Shown one piece after another: positions 44,767-53,573 of a stretch of DNA of 64,000 nucleotides. The translations under genes were made by a program, and so were the position numbers. The notes under the pieces are model-generated. The model was not told where the DNA came from and ran no database searches. It saw only the letters and a list, made by a program, of their open reading frames with translations. The stretch is taken from contig CAVRDF010000001.1 of NCBI GenBank assembly GCA_963719805.1, positions 620,001-684,000 of the forward strand, written 5' to 3'. Each line of letters starts with the position of its first letter. Position 1 is the stretch's first letter. This DNA is from JAMXLO01 sp963719805. Its GTDB lineage: Bacteria > Pseudomonadota > Alphaproteobacteria > Acetobacterales > Acetobacteraceae.

Positions 44767-45785
44767 TCATCGATTGCCACGGCCATTACACCACGTCGCC
44801 ACGCCAGCACGAAGCCTGGCGCATCGAGCAGATCAAGGCGCATGGTGAGGGCAAGGCGGCACCGCCGCGCCCGAGCATCAGCGACGATGAGATCCGTGCC
44901 AGCATCGTGGACGGTCAGCTCAAGCTGCAACGCGAGCGCGGCACCGACCTGACAATATTTTCCCCGCGCGCCGCGGGCATGGGCCATCATCTCGGCGATG
45001 CGACGACAAGCGAAGCCTGGGCCAGTGCCTGCAACGAGCTGATCTACCGCGTCTGCTCGCTGTTCCCGCGCAACTTCATCGGCGTGTGCATGCTGCCGCA
45101 AAGCGCCGGCGTGTCGCCGCGCAATTGCATCGCCGAGCTGGAGCGCTGCGTCACGCAATATGGCTTTGTCGGATGCAACCTCAATCCGGATCCGTCAGGC
45201 GGCTACTGGAAGGATCCGCCGCTCGGCGATCGCTACTGGTATCCGCTGTACGAGAAGATGGTGGAGCTCGACGTGCCGGCGATGATCCATGTGAGCGCGG
45301 CATGCAATCCGGCCTGGCACACCACTGGCTCGCACTATCTCAGCGGCGATACAGCCGGCTTCATGCAGTGCCTGACATCGGATCTGTTCAGGAATTTCCC
45401 GACGATGAAGTTCATCATCCCGCACGGCGGCGGCGCGGTGCCGTATCACTGGGGCCGCTTTCGTGGCATCGCGCAGGACATGAAGCTGCCACCGCTGCAG
45501 GAACTGCTGCTGGACAACGTGTTCTTCGATACCTGCGTGTATCACCTGCCCGGTCAGGAATTGCTGGCCAAGGTAATCCCGGCGGAGAACATCCTGTTCG
45601 CCTCGGAGATGATTGGCGCGGTGCGCGGCATCGATCCGGAGACCGGCCACCACTACGACGATACCAAGCGCTATATCGAGCAGTTGCCGTTCTCGCCGGC
45701 CGACAAGGCGAAGGTGTATGAAGGCAACGTGCGGCGCGTGTATGGGCGTTTGTCCGCACAGTTGGCCAGACAGTTCAGCGCCTGA
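44763..45785 (+). CDS. ligJ: 4-oxalomesaconate hydratase-like amidohydrolase
   Basis: 340 aa from the ATG at 44763, which overlaps the previous stop (ATGA). It is an ACMSD-type metal TIM barrel with H-x-H in DCHGHY, a His in IPHGGGAVPYHWGR, and the characteristic LNPDPSGGYWKDPPL, LFASEMIGAVRGIDPETGHHYDDT and KVYEGNVRRVY blocks. Close similarity to the LigJ of Sphingobium indicates hydration of 4-oxalomesaconate in the protocatechuate/gallate meta-cleavage route. No other lig genes are in the window. Confidence 0.85.
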   Translation: MIIDCHGHYTTSPRQHEAWRIEQIKAHGEGKAAPPRPSISDDEIRASIVDGQLKLQRERGTDLTIFSPRAAGMGHHLGDATTSEAWASACNELIYRVCSLFPRNFIGVCMLPQSAGVSPRNCIAELERCVTQYGFVGCNLNPDPSGGYWKDPPLGDRYWYPLYEKMVELDVPAMIHVSAACNPAWHTTGSHYLSGDTAGFMQCLTSDLFRNFPTMKFIIPHGGGAVPYHWGRFRGIAQDMKLPPLQELLLDNVFFDTCVYHLPGQELLAKVIPAENILFASEMIGAVRGIDPETGHHYDDTKRYIEQLPFSPADKAKVYEGNVRRVYGRLSAQLARQFSA

Positions 45786-45790
45786 CCCAC

Positions 45791-45830
45791 AGTGTCATTG
45801 CGAGGAGCGTGGCGACGAAGCAATGACACT
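45791..45830. repeat. Dispersed palindromic repeat, terminator-like
   Basis: AGTGTCATTGC (45791-45801) and GCAATGACACT (45820-45830) form a perfect 11 bp inverted repeat around GAGGAGCGTGGCGACGAA. This is the full-length form of the element also seen at 28622. It fills the 50 bp between two convergent genes (ligJ and the WD40 gene) and may end both transcripts. Confidence 0.75.
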
Positions 45831-45835
45831 GCGCT

Positions 45836-46867
45836 TCACCGCTTCGACAGATCGATGACCGCGGCAAAACCCTGTTCGGTGCCCACCGCGAGCTGACTGC
45901 CATCCGGGCTCCACGCCAGCGCCGACACCGGCCCCCGCCCGGGCGGCGCGATCGGCAGCACGCGTGACGAATTGACGTCCGCCAGTACAACCAGTCCATC
46001 GGCAAACCCGCCGGCGACCATCTCGTCGCGCGGATGCGAGGCGACGCGCGTGCAGGTGATACCGTCACCGCCGGCCAGCTCGATCGGTGCCTTGCCCATC
46101 GGTCCGCCGCCGAAGAACGGCCACAGCACCATTGCATCGGCACCGCTGCTGGCCAGCCACTTGCCGTTGCGGGTGAACGACAACGATTCGGTCTTCGCCG
46201 GATAGCCGCTCATGCGCATGTGCTGGCTGTCCGACAGCCGCCAGCCATGCAGCGCGTTCTCCTGCATCGCGGTCACCACCGCCTCGCCATCCGGATGAAT
46301 GGCGATCCCGATGTGGCTGCCCTTCCATTCCAGCTTGCGCGGGCTGTCGTCCTTGGCATTCACGAACCACAGGCTGGCGCCGTTGTAGTGCGACGCACCC
46401 ACCCGCTTGCCGCGCGCATCGAAGCAAAGCCCAGTGACGGTGGAGGGATGCGGCAGTTCCTTCAGCTTATTGCCCGACTGGTCGAACAGGTGCACCGCCT
46501 TGCCCACCGAGCAGGCCAGCAATCCCTTGCCCTTTTCGCCCGCATGGCTCGCGGCATGCTCGACCCACTTCGAGCGGAAGTCGGCGATCTGCGCACCCAC
46601 GCGTCGGAACTTCCCATCGTCCCCACCAGTGATGAACCCCGTGGGCGATGCGTCCGGCGCCAGCGACAGGATGGCGCCATCATGCAGCGTCTCGCTGCGC
46701 CACTCTTCCCGCTCCGCCAACGAGACCAGCCGCATGGTTCCGTCGCCCAACGCGAACGCCAGCGTCGTCCCGCCCCGGTCGAAGCATGCGCCAACGACGA
46801 ACGCATCCAGCTCGCGCTGTACGCCGCGCGATTCGAGCAGGAACTGCGCGGCCTCGGAGCTACTCAA
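45836..46867 (-). CDS. WD40 repeat protein
   Basis: 343 aa made of about seven beta-propeller blades. Recurrent units are recognisable: SLSFTRNGKWLASSGADAMVLW, ALAWSPDGSQLAVGTEQGFAAVID, and GLCFDARGKRVGASHYNGASLWF. It has no signal peptide, so it is probably cytoplasmic and a protein-protein platform. The CobW-type GTPase gene overlaps its start by 8 bp, suggesting that the two proteins work together. Confidence 0.87.
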   Translation of the reverse strand: MSSSEAAQFLLESRGVQRELDAFVVGACFDRGGTTLAFALGDGTMRLVSLAEREEWRSETLHDGAILSLAPDASPTGFITGGDDGKFRRVGAQIADFRSKWVEHAASHAGEKGKGLLACSVGKAVHLFDQSGNKLKELPHPSTVTGLCFDARGKRVGASHYNGASLWFVNAKDDSPRKLEWKGSHIGIAIHPDGEAVVTAMQENALHGWRLSDSQHMRMSGYPAKTESLSFTRNGKWLASSGADAMVLWPFFGGGPMGKAPIELAGGDGITCTRVASHPRDEMVAGGFADGLVVLADVNSSRVLPIAPPGRGPVSALAWSPDGSQLAVGTEQGFAAVIDLSKR

Positions 46868-47837
46868 CCACGCAGCCCTCGAACCCGCGCCGCAGCCGCG
46901 GCCGGTTCAGGTTGCGCCCGATGAACACGATCTTGCTCACGCGCGGTTCGTCATCCTTCCACGGCCCGATGAAGTCGCCGTCGGCGATCATGTGCACCGC
47001 CTGGAAGGCGAATCGCCGATCCTCATTCGCGTAAGCAAGAATGCCCTTGGTGCGCAGCAGGTCCTGTCCCTCCATCTGCAACAGCGCGCCGATCCAGGCG
47101 TTGAACTTCTCCGGATCGATTGGCTTGTCCACCTCGAAGCTCACCGACGTCACGTCGTCGTTGTGTTCGTGCTTGTCGCTCTCCAGAAAATCAGGTGCGA
47201 ATGTCAGCACGCGACTCAGATCGAACGCACCGCGGTCCAGCACCTGCGCTATCGGCAGAGCCGCACGCTCGGTGCGATGGATCACCGCGAAGCGGTTGAT
47301 CGAGCGGATCTTGTCCTCGACCGCCGCGAGTTCGTCCGGCGTCACCAGGTCCGTCTTGTTCAGCACGATCACGTCGGCGAAGGCGACCTGGTCCGCGGCC
47401 TCGCTGCTGTCCTCCAGCCGCTGCGGCAGATGCTTGGCATCGACCACCGTCACGATCGCATCCAGCTTTGCCTTTGCGCGCACACCCTCGTCGACGAAGA
47501 AGGTCTGCGCCACCGGTGCCGGGTTCGCGAGGCCTGTGGTCTCGATGATGATCCCGTCGAACTTGTCACGCCGCTTCATCAGGCCGCCGACGATACGGAT
47601 CAGGTCACCGCGAACCGTACAGCAGATGCAGCCATTGTTCATCTCGAAGACTTCCTCGTCGCTGTCCACGACAAGGTCGTTATCGACGCCGAGTTCACCG
47701 AACTCGTTGATCACCACCGCGTATTTGCGGCCGTGCTGTTCGCTGAGGATGCGGTTCAGCAACGTGGTCTTGCCGGCGCCGAGATAGCCGGTGAGCACCG
47801 TCACCGGGACCAGCGCCTCGGGTTCCGTATTCGCCAT
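46860..47837 (-). CDS. CobW/COG0523 family GTPase (metallochaperone type)
   Basis: 325 aa. Walker A is TGYLGAGKTTLLNRIL. The metal-binding CxCC lies in NNGCICCTVRGDL, the G-domain motif NKTD is present, and a His-rich loop (DKHEHNDD) precedes the CobW C-terminal domain, where VFIGRNL is typical. Members load zinc or cobalt into client proteins; the client is unknown. The ATG at 47837 overlaps the stop of the upstream O-antigen ligase-like gene (TGATG). There is no Zur box that I can see. Confidence 0.9.
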   Translation of the reverse strand: MANTEPEALVPVTVLTGYLGAGKTTLLNRILSEQHGRKYAVVINEFGELGVDNDLVVDSDEEVFEMNNGCICCTVRGDLIRIVGGLMKRRDKFDGIIIETTGLANPAPVAQTFFVDEGVRAKAKLDAIVTVVDAKHLPQRLEDSSEAADQVAFADVIVLNKTDLVTPDELAAVEDKIRSINRFAVIHRTERAALPIAQVLDRGAFDLSRVLTFAPDFLESDKHEHNDDVTSVSFEVDKPIDPEKFNAWIGALLQMEGQDLLRTKGILAYANEDRRFAFQAVHMIADGDFIGPWKDDEPRVSKIVFIGRNLNRPRLRRGFEGCVVE

Positions 47838-49141
47838 CAAACCAGCTCCTGCTTCCTGTTGCGCGCTATATAGGGCGCGGCATCCGGCGCGGCCACCGGC
47901 CCCCATCGCGCCTCGGCCATGCCCCAGCCCAACAGCAGGAACGACCAACCCGCAACCGGCAGCGTGATGAAGCCGGTGGTCGAGGCAATCGGCCAGAGCT
48001 GGATCAGGGCCGCGGCGAACAATCCGGCCAGCACCGCGCTCGGCTGCCGCCGCAGGGACCGTGCCATCGTCGCGAGCCACGACCAGGACAGCCAGGCGAA
48101 CAATGCGAGGCCGACAAAGCCGCCGTCAGCCAGCGCCTGGGCGTAATAGTTGTGCGGATGGCGCCAGCAGATCGCTGCACCACCGCCGTCCGGCTCCTTG
48201 CCGTCGAAGCTGCGGCGGAAGTAGCGCGGCTGCGGGCAGCCATAGCGGAAACCGTCGGCGCCAAGCCCGGTCACTGGGTGCTGCACGCCGATCTCCAGTG
48301 CGCGTGCATACATCTCGGCGTAGCGGCTGGAACCGAAGTCCTCCAACTGCGCCGAGAATTTCGATACCAGCCGGTAGTGCGCCTGGGGTGCGACCATCGG
48401 CGACGCGGCGAGCAGCATGACACCCAGGATGGCGGCGGTGATCATCGCGGGACGCAGCCGCCGCAGCAGCAACGCCACCACGACCAGCCCCAGTCCGGTC
48501 AGCAGCAAAGGCATGCGCTGGCCGATGAGCACCATCATGCCGACGCCGGCGAACAGCAGCGCGTAGCCGGCGGCAACCGGCCAGATGCCGGGGCGGCGCA
48601 GCAATTCGGCCACCGCAGGCAGCAGGGCAGGGAACAGGATGCGCACCAGCGGCGGCCCGGCGCGCGGCTTGCCGAACGGCCCGGTAAGTTCGCCATCGGG
48701 CCCGCGTCCTTCGCCATACAGGTTCCGGCCGAACACGAACTGCACCATCGATTGGATGATGATGTAGGCGGCGGAAGCCGCGACCACGTAGCCGAGCCAT
48801 CGCCGTGGCGCCGGGTCACGCAGTATCGCGTGTTCCATCGCCGCGATCAGGATAATGAAGCGTACCATCAGCACTGCCTGTAGCAGCGACTTGCCGCCGA
48901 ATTCGCCCAGTCCCAGCGCCGGTATCGGCAGCGAGCAGATGACCAGCCAGCCCCACCAGGCAAAGCCCGCGCGCAGCCAGGGCGTGCGAAGCCAGGCCCA
49001 TTCGCGGGTGATCGCCGAACGCGCCAGGAAGCAGCCTGCGGCCAGCCCGATGCTGCCTTCGGCGATGCCGTGCGCGTGCAGCAGGAACAGCGGCGTCAGC
49101 AGGATGGCGCCGAGGGCGATCCGGTCCAGCGTGAGCAGCAT
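47837..49141 (-). CDS. O-antigen ligase/polymerase-like membrane protein (Wzy_C)
   Basis: 434 aa from the ATG at 49141, overlapping the preceding glycosyltransferase stop (TGATG). It has about eleven TM segments. A large periplasmic loop before the last helices contains VTGLGADGFRYGC and a WRHPHNYYAQALADGGFVGLALF block, the Wzy_C signature (the His is important in WaaL ligases). It ligates or polymerises surface polysaccharide in the inner membrane. Confidence 0.88.
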   Translation of the reverse strand: MLLTLDRIALGAILLTPLFLLHAHGIAEGSIGLAAGCFLARSAITREWAWLRTPWLRAGFAWWGWLVICSLPIPALGLGEFGGKSLLQAVLMVRFIILIAAMEHAILRDPAPRRWLGYVVAASAAYIIIQSMVQFVFGRNLYGEGRGPDGELTGPFGKPRAGPPLVRILFPALLPAVAELLRRPGIWPVAAGYALLFAGVGMMVLIGQRMPLLLTGLGLVVVALLLRRLRPAMITAAILGVMLLAASPMVAPQAHYRLVSKFSAQLEDFGSSRYAEMYARALEIGVQHPVTGLGADGFRYGCPQPRYFRRSFDGKEPDGGGAAICWRHPHNYYAQALADGGFVGLALFAWLSWSWLATMARSLRRQPSAVLAGLFAAALIQLWPIASTTGFITLPVAGWSFLLLGWGMAEARWGPVAAPDAAPYIARNRKQELV

Positions 49142-50283
49142 CAATGCATGACCGAACGCCGCAATTGAACCAGTCGCGCCCCGACAATGGGTACGTCGAA
49201 TTGCCGAGCCCGTTCACGTCCGGCGGCGCCAAGTGCCTCGCGCCGCGCCGGGTCTTGCGCCAGCGCGAGGATTGCCGAGGCGAGCTCGCCCGGCCGATCG
49301 GGATCGACGTATACCGCGGCGTCGCCCGCGACCTCCCCCAGACCGCCACGGCCTGAAGTGATCAGCGCTGCGCCGGCGGCCAGCGCTTCGAGCGCGGTGA
49401 GTCCGAACGGCTCCGGCCAGCGGCTTGGCACCACCGCGATTGCGGCCCGGGCGTTGGCATCGACCACGAACGGGTGGTCGCGGTAGCCGGTCATCACGAC
49501 GCCGGCGGCCCGCGCCGCCTGCTGCATCTTGCGGACAAAATCCGTGTCGGGACTGTCGGCCCGGAATCTGTCCGCGCCGATGATCTCGGCCCGCCACCCA
49601 GGCAGGCGCGGCAGCGCCTCGGCGCAGGCAGCGATGAAGGCGTCGGTGCCCTTGTCCGCCACCACCCGGCCGGCGAACAGAATCAGATCCTCACGTTGCC
49701 GAGGCGGCGGAAACGCGGCGAGGTCGATGCAATTGTGCAGCACCGCGACCCGGTCATCGCTGCCTTCCAGTCCGTCGAGAAAGCGCTGGCGCAGGTAGTC
49801 CGACGATGTCGTCACCAGCGCCAGATGCCGCAGCAGCGTGCTGCGTTCGGCCACGCTGCGCGCCGCGCGCATCTCCAGCGGATCGTTGTTGAGCATTAGC
49901 GTCACGGGTGGGTTCAGATGGCGGGCGAGGCGGAGAGCTATTTCGGGGCGGTTGTGCACCTCGATGAGCGCGGGCGCCAGCCGTCGCAGGGCACGGATCG
50001 CCGAAACCGCGAAACGGACGTTCGCGCTCCCTGGCCAGAGGCCCGGCCGCACTGGCTGGAACGGTGCTTCGGTGAACAACGGGCCACCTTGCTCGCCACC
50101 CAGCACGACCGTGCGAAAGCCAGGCGTCGCGACAAGCCTCCGCGCGATCAAGCCGATGGCACCGGAACGTCCCGGACCAAAGCCCTCATGCGGCGGCAGG
50201 ACCACGGCTGCTAGCGGTTCAGGGTTCGTCGCATTGCCATTGCGCCTTGATGATGACAAATCCGCGAGCGTCTCTATCTCCAC
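49141..50283 (-). CDS. Family 4 glycosyltransferase
   Basis: 380 aa beginning at a GTG (50283) with GGAAGGGG upstream. It is GT-B fold: an N-terminal acceptor domain with VVLPPHEGFGPGRSGAIG, and a C-terminal nucleotide-sugar domain with DLILFAGRVVADKGTDAFI, AAIAVVPSRWPEPFGLTALEALAAGAALITS and RGGLGEVAGDAAVYVD (the EX7E motif). It probably adds a sugar to an envelope polysaccharide. It heads a four-gene coupled operon. Confidence 0.89.
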   Translation of the reverse strand: MEIETLADLSSSRRNGNATNPEPLAAVVLPPHEGFGPGRSGAIGLIARRLVATPGFRTVVLGGEQGGPLFTEAPFQPVRPGLWPGSANVRFAVSAIRALRRLAPALIEVHNRPEIALRLARHLNPPVTLMLNNDPLEMRAARSVAERSTLLRHLALVTTSSDYLRQRFLDGLEGSDDRVAVLHNCIDLAAFPPPRQREDLILFAGRVVADKGTDAFIAACAEALPRLPGWRAEIIGADRFRADSPDTDFVRKMQQAARAAGVVMTGYRDHPFVVDANARAAIAVVPSRWPEPFGLTALEALAAGAALITSGRGGLGEVAGDAAVYVDPDRPGELASAILALAQDPARREALGAAGRERARQFDVPIVGARLVQLRRSVMH

Positions 50284-50310
50284 CCCGCACCCCTTCCGGA
50301 ACTCGCAACC

Positions 50311-51987
50311 ATGGCGGCTCGCCGCGCCCTTGTCGTGCTTATCGTCCTGCTCACCGGCATCGGGCTTGGTGCGCTGCTGGTCAAGGTGCTGGCGCCGGGC
50401 GGCTGGACACCGCCGAAGCTGGTCATGCTGATTGCCTTCATCGGCACCGCACCGTGGACCGGGCTGTGCCTGGCGAACGGACTCGTCGGCTTTGCTATCC
50501 GTCTACTGCGAAGCGAGTCTCCTCGCCGCGTGCCAAGGGCCGCACTCACGGGACGTACCGCCATCGCGGTGACGATACGCAACGAGGACATGCATCGCGT
50601 GCTGCCGCCATTGCGCCGGCTGCTGAACGAACTTGACCACGCCGGCGTCGCCAACGCATTCGATCTGTTCATCCTGTCGGACACCCAGGGCATCGCGGCG
50701 ATTGCAGCCGAAGCAGCAGCGTCGGCTGCATTCTGCGCCGGCTCGTCGCGCATCCATTACAGGCGGCGGCCAGTGAATACCGGCTACAAGGCCGGCAATA
50801 TCATGGAGTTCCTCGACCATCACGCCGAGGGATTCGATTTCATGCTCACGCTCGATGCCGACTCAGAGATGTCGGCGGCGGCGGTGCTTCGGCTGTTGCG
50901 CACCATGCAGGACGAACCACGGCTGGCGATCGTACAGCACCTGACAGTGGGACTGCCGGCCGCTTCCGCTTTCCCGCGGCTGTTCCAGTTCGGCATGCGT
51001 GCCGGCATGCGCACATGGGCGGCGGGCCAGGGCTGGTGGCAAGGCGACGAGGGACCGTATTGGGGCCACAACGCCCTTATCCGCATCGCGCCGTTCCGCG
51101 ACCACTGCCGGCTGCCGCTGCTGCCCGATGGCAGCCACATCCTGTCCCACGACCAGGTGGAGGCCACGGTGCTGGCGGCTGCCGGTTGGGGCGTGCGCGT
51201 GCTGGCCGAGGAGGATGGCTCGCGCGAGGCGAACCCACCGGCGCTGCCCGAATTCCTGCGCCGGGACCTGCGCTGGCTGGCCGGCAACATGCAGTACCGC
51301 CATCTGCTTCGGCTGCCTGGACTGCGCGCCATGGGGCGCTGGCAACTGCTGCAGGCGATCATGCTGTTTGCCGGCGCACCGTGTTACCTGCTGTTTCTGC
51401 TCGCCGCGGCGACTGCGGCCGCAACCGACGCCACGTCACCCTTTCCCGCTGCGCCTGCGCTGACGCTGATGCTGGCGTGGCTCGGCGCGTTGTACGCGCC
51501 GAAACTGCTGGGCTACGCCGAAATCACGCTGTCGCCGGAACAGCTTTCTCGCTACGGCGGTGTTGTGCGCTTCGTCGCCGGCGCTGCCGCGGAACTTGGC
51601 TTCTCGTTGATGCTGGACGCTGTGACGGCAGTGGCCAAGACGGGGGGTATACTGCGCCTCGCGGTTGGCGGCCGTGCCGGCTGGGCACCGCAAAATCGGG
51701 GCGATCGCGGCGTCGGTTGGATCGAAGCCCACCGGCTGCTCTGGCCGCAGACCGCGCTCGGCATCGCTGTATTCGCCGCCTTCGTATCGGCGGGCTGGAG
51801 CGCGGTTCTATGGGCGCTGCCACTCGCCGGCGGACTCATCATCGCTATCCCGCTCTGCGTACTCACCGCGAACCCGCGCATTGGCCGCTGGCTGCAACAG
51901 TGCCGGATCGCCGCGGTACCAGAGGAGCTCACGGCTGAAGCGGCCCGGCCTGGCTATGCTACTGCGTTGCCTGAGGTTGCTGACTGA
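50311..51987 (+). CDS. opgH: Glucan biosynthesis glucosyltransferase, OpgH/MdoH-like
   Basis: 558 aa. Two N-terminal TM helices are followed by a GT2 domain: AVTIRNED, the D-x-D in LTLDADSEMS, GEGPYWGHNALIR-type block (here DEGPYWGHNALIR), HILSHDQVEATVL with the catalytic Asp, and GNMQYRHLL. Several C-terminal TM segments follow. These motifs are those of OpgH, which extrudes osmoregulated periplasmic glucan. It is much shorter than the enteric 847-residue form because the long cytoplasmic N-domain is absent. Its start lies 27 bp from the divergent GT4 gene. No opgG is adjacent. Confidence 0.85.
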   Translation: MAARRALVVLIVLLTGIGLGALLVKVLAPGGWTPPKLVMLIAFIGTAPWTGLCLANGLVGFAIRLLRSESPRRVPRAALTGRTAIAVTIRNEDMHRVLPPLRRLLNELDHAGVANAFDLFILSDTQGIAAIAAEAAASAAFCAGSSRIHYRRRPVNTGYKAGNIMEFLDHHAEGFDFMLTLDADSEMSAAAVLRLLRTMQDEPRLAIVQHLTVGLPAASAFPRLFQFGMRAGMRTWAAGQGWWQGDEGPYWGHNALIRIAPFRDHCRLPLLPDGSHILSHDQVEATVLAAAGWGVRVLAEEDGSREANPPALPEFLRRDLRWLAGNMQYRHLLRLPGLRAMGRWQLLQAIMLFAGAPCYLLFLLAAATAAATDATSPFPAAPALTLMLAWLGALYAPKLLGYAEITLSPEQLSRYGGVVRFVAGAAAELGFSLMLDAVTAVAKTGGILRLAVGGRAGWAPQNRGDRGVGWIEAHRLLWPQTALGIAVFAAFVSAGWSAVLWALPLAGGLIIAIPLCVLTANPRIGRWLQQCRIAAVPEELTAEAARPGYATALPEVAD

Positions 51988-52777
51988 CCCTGATGCTCTG
52001 CCGGCTCGGATCGCTCGGGTGCACCGCGAGCAGGTTAAGTCCCAACGTGAACCACTCATAACCATGTGACCTCAGAGCGCCGGTCAGCTCATCCATCGGC
52101 GTCTTCAAGCGCTCCACGATGACGATCGGACGGAACCGCTCCAACGTGTTCTTCGCGCCGGCCAGTACCTCGAGTTCCATGCCCTCGACGTCCACCTTCA
52201 GCAAATCCAACCGGTTGAACCCCAGTCCGTCAATCGTCAGCATCCGTACGTCGGTCAACTTGCTGTCCGAATAATCGATCTGCTGTCCGATGAATTCGTT
52301 CTTTGCGGACTGCCGCAGTTCCAGGCTGCCGAAACTCGACGGGGTCAGGTAGTTCGGCGTGGGGATCCGCAGCATGCCTTCCTGCGCGCCGGCAGCGGCA
52401 TAGATCGCGTGTGCGTTGAAGCAGTTGTTGATCGTGATGTTGCCGGCGAGCGCATAGTAGATGCGCTGCTGTGCCTCGATCGCGATAACCGTTCCCCAGC
52501 CGGTCATGCCTTTCGACCACTCGACGGTGCGAACGCCGATATTGGCGCCGCAATCGACCGCCACGACACCGTCACCGAAGTGCTGCCGCCGCAGGCTCAA
52601 CAACTGCATGGCGGTGGCGCCTTCCCGGGCGTCGTAGGTCGAACTCTCCAGCAGATTGAAGCCGACGCCAAAGCCCGACGTCGCATCCACCATCTGGTAG
52701 TCGAAACGGTTGACGATTAGCGAGCCGTATTCGGTCGAGGCAAGAATAAAGGCGATCTTGCGCGGTGGGTTGGCCAT
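51959..52777 (-). CDS. FkbM-family methyltransferase
   Basis: 272 aa. The SAM region is DGVVAVDCGANIGVRTVEWSKG, followed by VIAIEAQQRIYYALAGNITINN and FNRLDLLKVDVEGMELEVLAGA, the FkbM signature. It O-methylates small molecules or surface sugars. The 3' end overlaps opgH by 29 bp in a convergent arrangement. The neighbouring polysaccharide genes suggest methylation of a glycan. Confidence 0.88.
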   Translation of the reverse strand: MANPPRKIAFILASTEYGSLIVNRFDYQMVDATSGFGVGFNLLESSTYDAREGATAMQLLSLRRQHFGDGVVAVDCGANIGVRTVEWSKGMTGWGTVIAIEAQQRIYYALAGNITINNCFNAHAIYAAAGAQEGMLRIPTPNYLTPSSFGSLELRQSAKNEFIGQQIDYSDSKLTDVRMLTIDGLGFNRLDLLKVDVEGMELEVLAGAKNTLERFRPIVIVERLKTPMDELTGALRSHGYEWFTLGLNLLAVHPSDPSRQSIRVSQQPQATQ

Positions 52778-52819
52778 TCTGCCCTGCCGGTTTTTTCGCC
52801 GGCAGCTTAGCGCGAATGG

Positions 52820-53137
52820 CTACTTCGCCACGATGTGGCCGCGTGCCTTTGGATTGAAGTCGTCGAAGAACTCATAGCTGCCGGCGCGCAGCGGGCCCAC
52901 ATATACGACGACTTCCTGGCCGGCCGGGACCACTTTTTCCCGATGCATGGTTTCGCTTTCGAACTCGGACGCCTGCGCGTCCATGTTCTTTACGTGCAGC
53001 TCGATCCGTTGGCCTGCGGGCACGTCAATCTGGCCGGGATTCCAGGCACGATTTTGCATGGTCAACGAGGCAGTCGCTTCTGCGGCCTCGGCCGGCGGGG
53101 CGAAAGACAAGGCTAGCAGAATCAGGATGCGCAGCAT
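52820..53137 (-). CDS. Periplasmic cupredoxin-like protein
   Basis: 105 aa from the ATG at 53137, with GGAG 7 nt upstream. The signal peptide is residues 1-18. The mature domain has the cupredoxin pattern AWNPGQIDVPAGQRIELHVKN, then SEFESETMHREKVVPAG and YEFFDDFNPKARGHIVAK. No Cys is present, and Met/His are the likely metal ligands. The ending is that of cupredoxins attached to FTR1 iron permeases, so iron handling is likely. A possible Fur box lies just upstream. Confidence 0.8.
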   Translation of the reverse strand: MLRILILLALSFAPPAEAAEATASLTMQNRAWNPGQIDVPAGQRIELHVKNMDAQASEFESETMHREKVVPAGQEVVVYVGPLRAGSYEFFDDFNPKARGHIVAK

Positions 53138-53152
53138 GGGGATCTCCGAGTT

Positions 53153-53171
53153 GAGAATGATTTGCAATCGC
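53153..53171. promoter_or_regulatory. Possible Fur box
   Basis: GAGAATGATTTGCAATCGC matches the classical 19 bp Fur consensus GATAATGATAATCATTATC at 12 positions by eye. It lies 16-34 bp before the cupredoxin ATG, where a repressor could block transcription. The match is only moderate. Confidence 0.35.
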
Positions 53172-53267
53172 ATAGCTGGCGCGGCATCGCAAGGGCACCC
53201 CGCCCTATCCGGCGCCGGCCGGCTTGCTAAACTGGCTACCCCAATCTCTCCCGCGAAAGGACCCGAG

Positions 53268-53561
53268 ATGGCCAAGGCCTACTGGATCGCCTGCTATCGC
53301 TCGATCTCAAACCCGGCAGCGCTGGCCGATTACGCCAAGCTCGCCGGTCCTGCGATCACGGCCGGCGGCGGCAAATTCCTGGCCCGTGGTGGCACCGCCA
53401 AGACCTACGAAGCAGGCATCGACCAGCGCACCGTGCTGATCGAGTTCGCCTCGGTCGCCCAGGCAATCGCCGCGCATGACAGTCCGGGCTATCAGGCCGC
53501 GCTCGCGGCCTTGGGCAAGGCCGCGGAACGCGACATGCGGATCGTCGAGGGCGTCGACTGA
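53268..53561 (+). CDS. DUF1330 family protein
   Basis: 97 aa from the ATG at 53268 (MAKAYWIACYRSI). It is a small ferredoxin-like alpha/beta-barrel with the recurrent LADYAKLAGPAITAGGGKFLARGG, TVLIEFASVAQAIAAHDSPGYQ and ERDMRIVEGV blocks of DUF1330. The function is unknown. A GAAAGGA lies before the ATG. It is divergent from the cupredoxin gene. Confidence 0.88.
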   Translation: MAKAYWIACYRSISNPAALADYAKLAGPAITAGGGKFLARGGTAKTYEAGIDQRTVLIEFASVAQAIAAHDSPGYQAALAALGKAAERDMRIVEGVD

Positions 53562-53573
53562 GACGACGCAGCG

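Noticed and set aside
47838..48080. An 81-residue extension of the CobW GTPase
   Set aside because: It is an off-frame reading of the O-antigen ligase-like gene. The ATG at 47837 fits the family and the TGATG junction.
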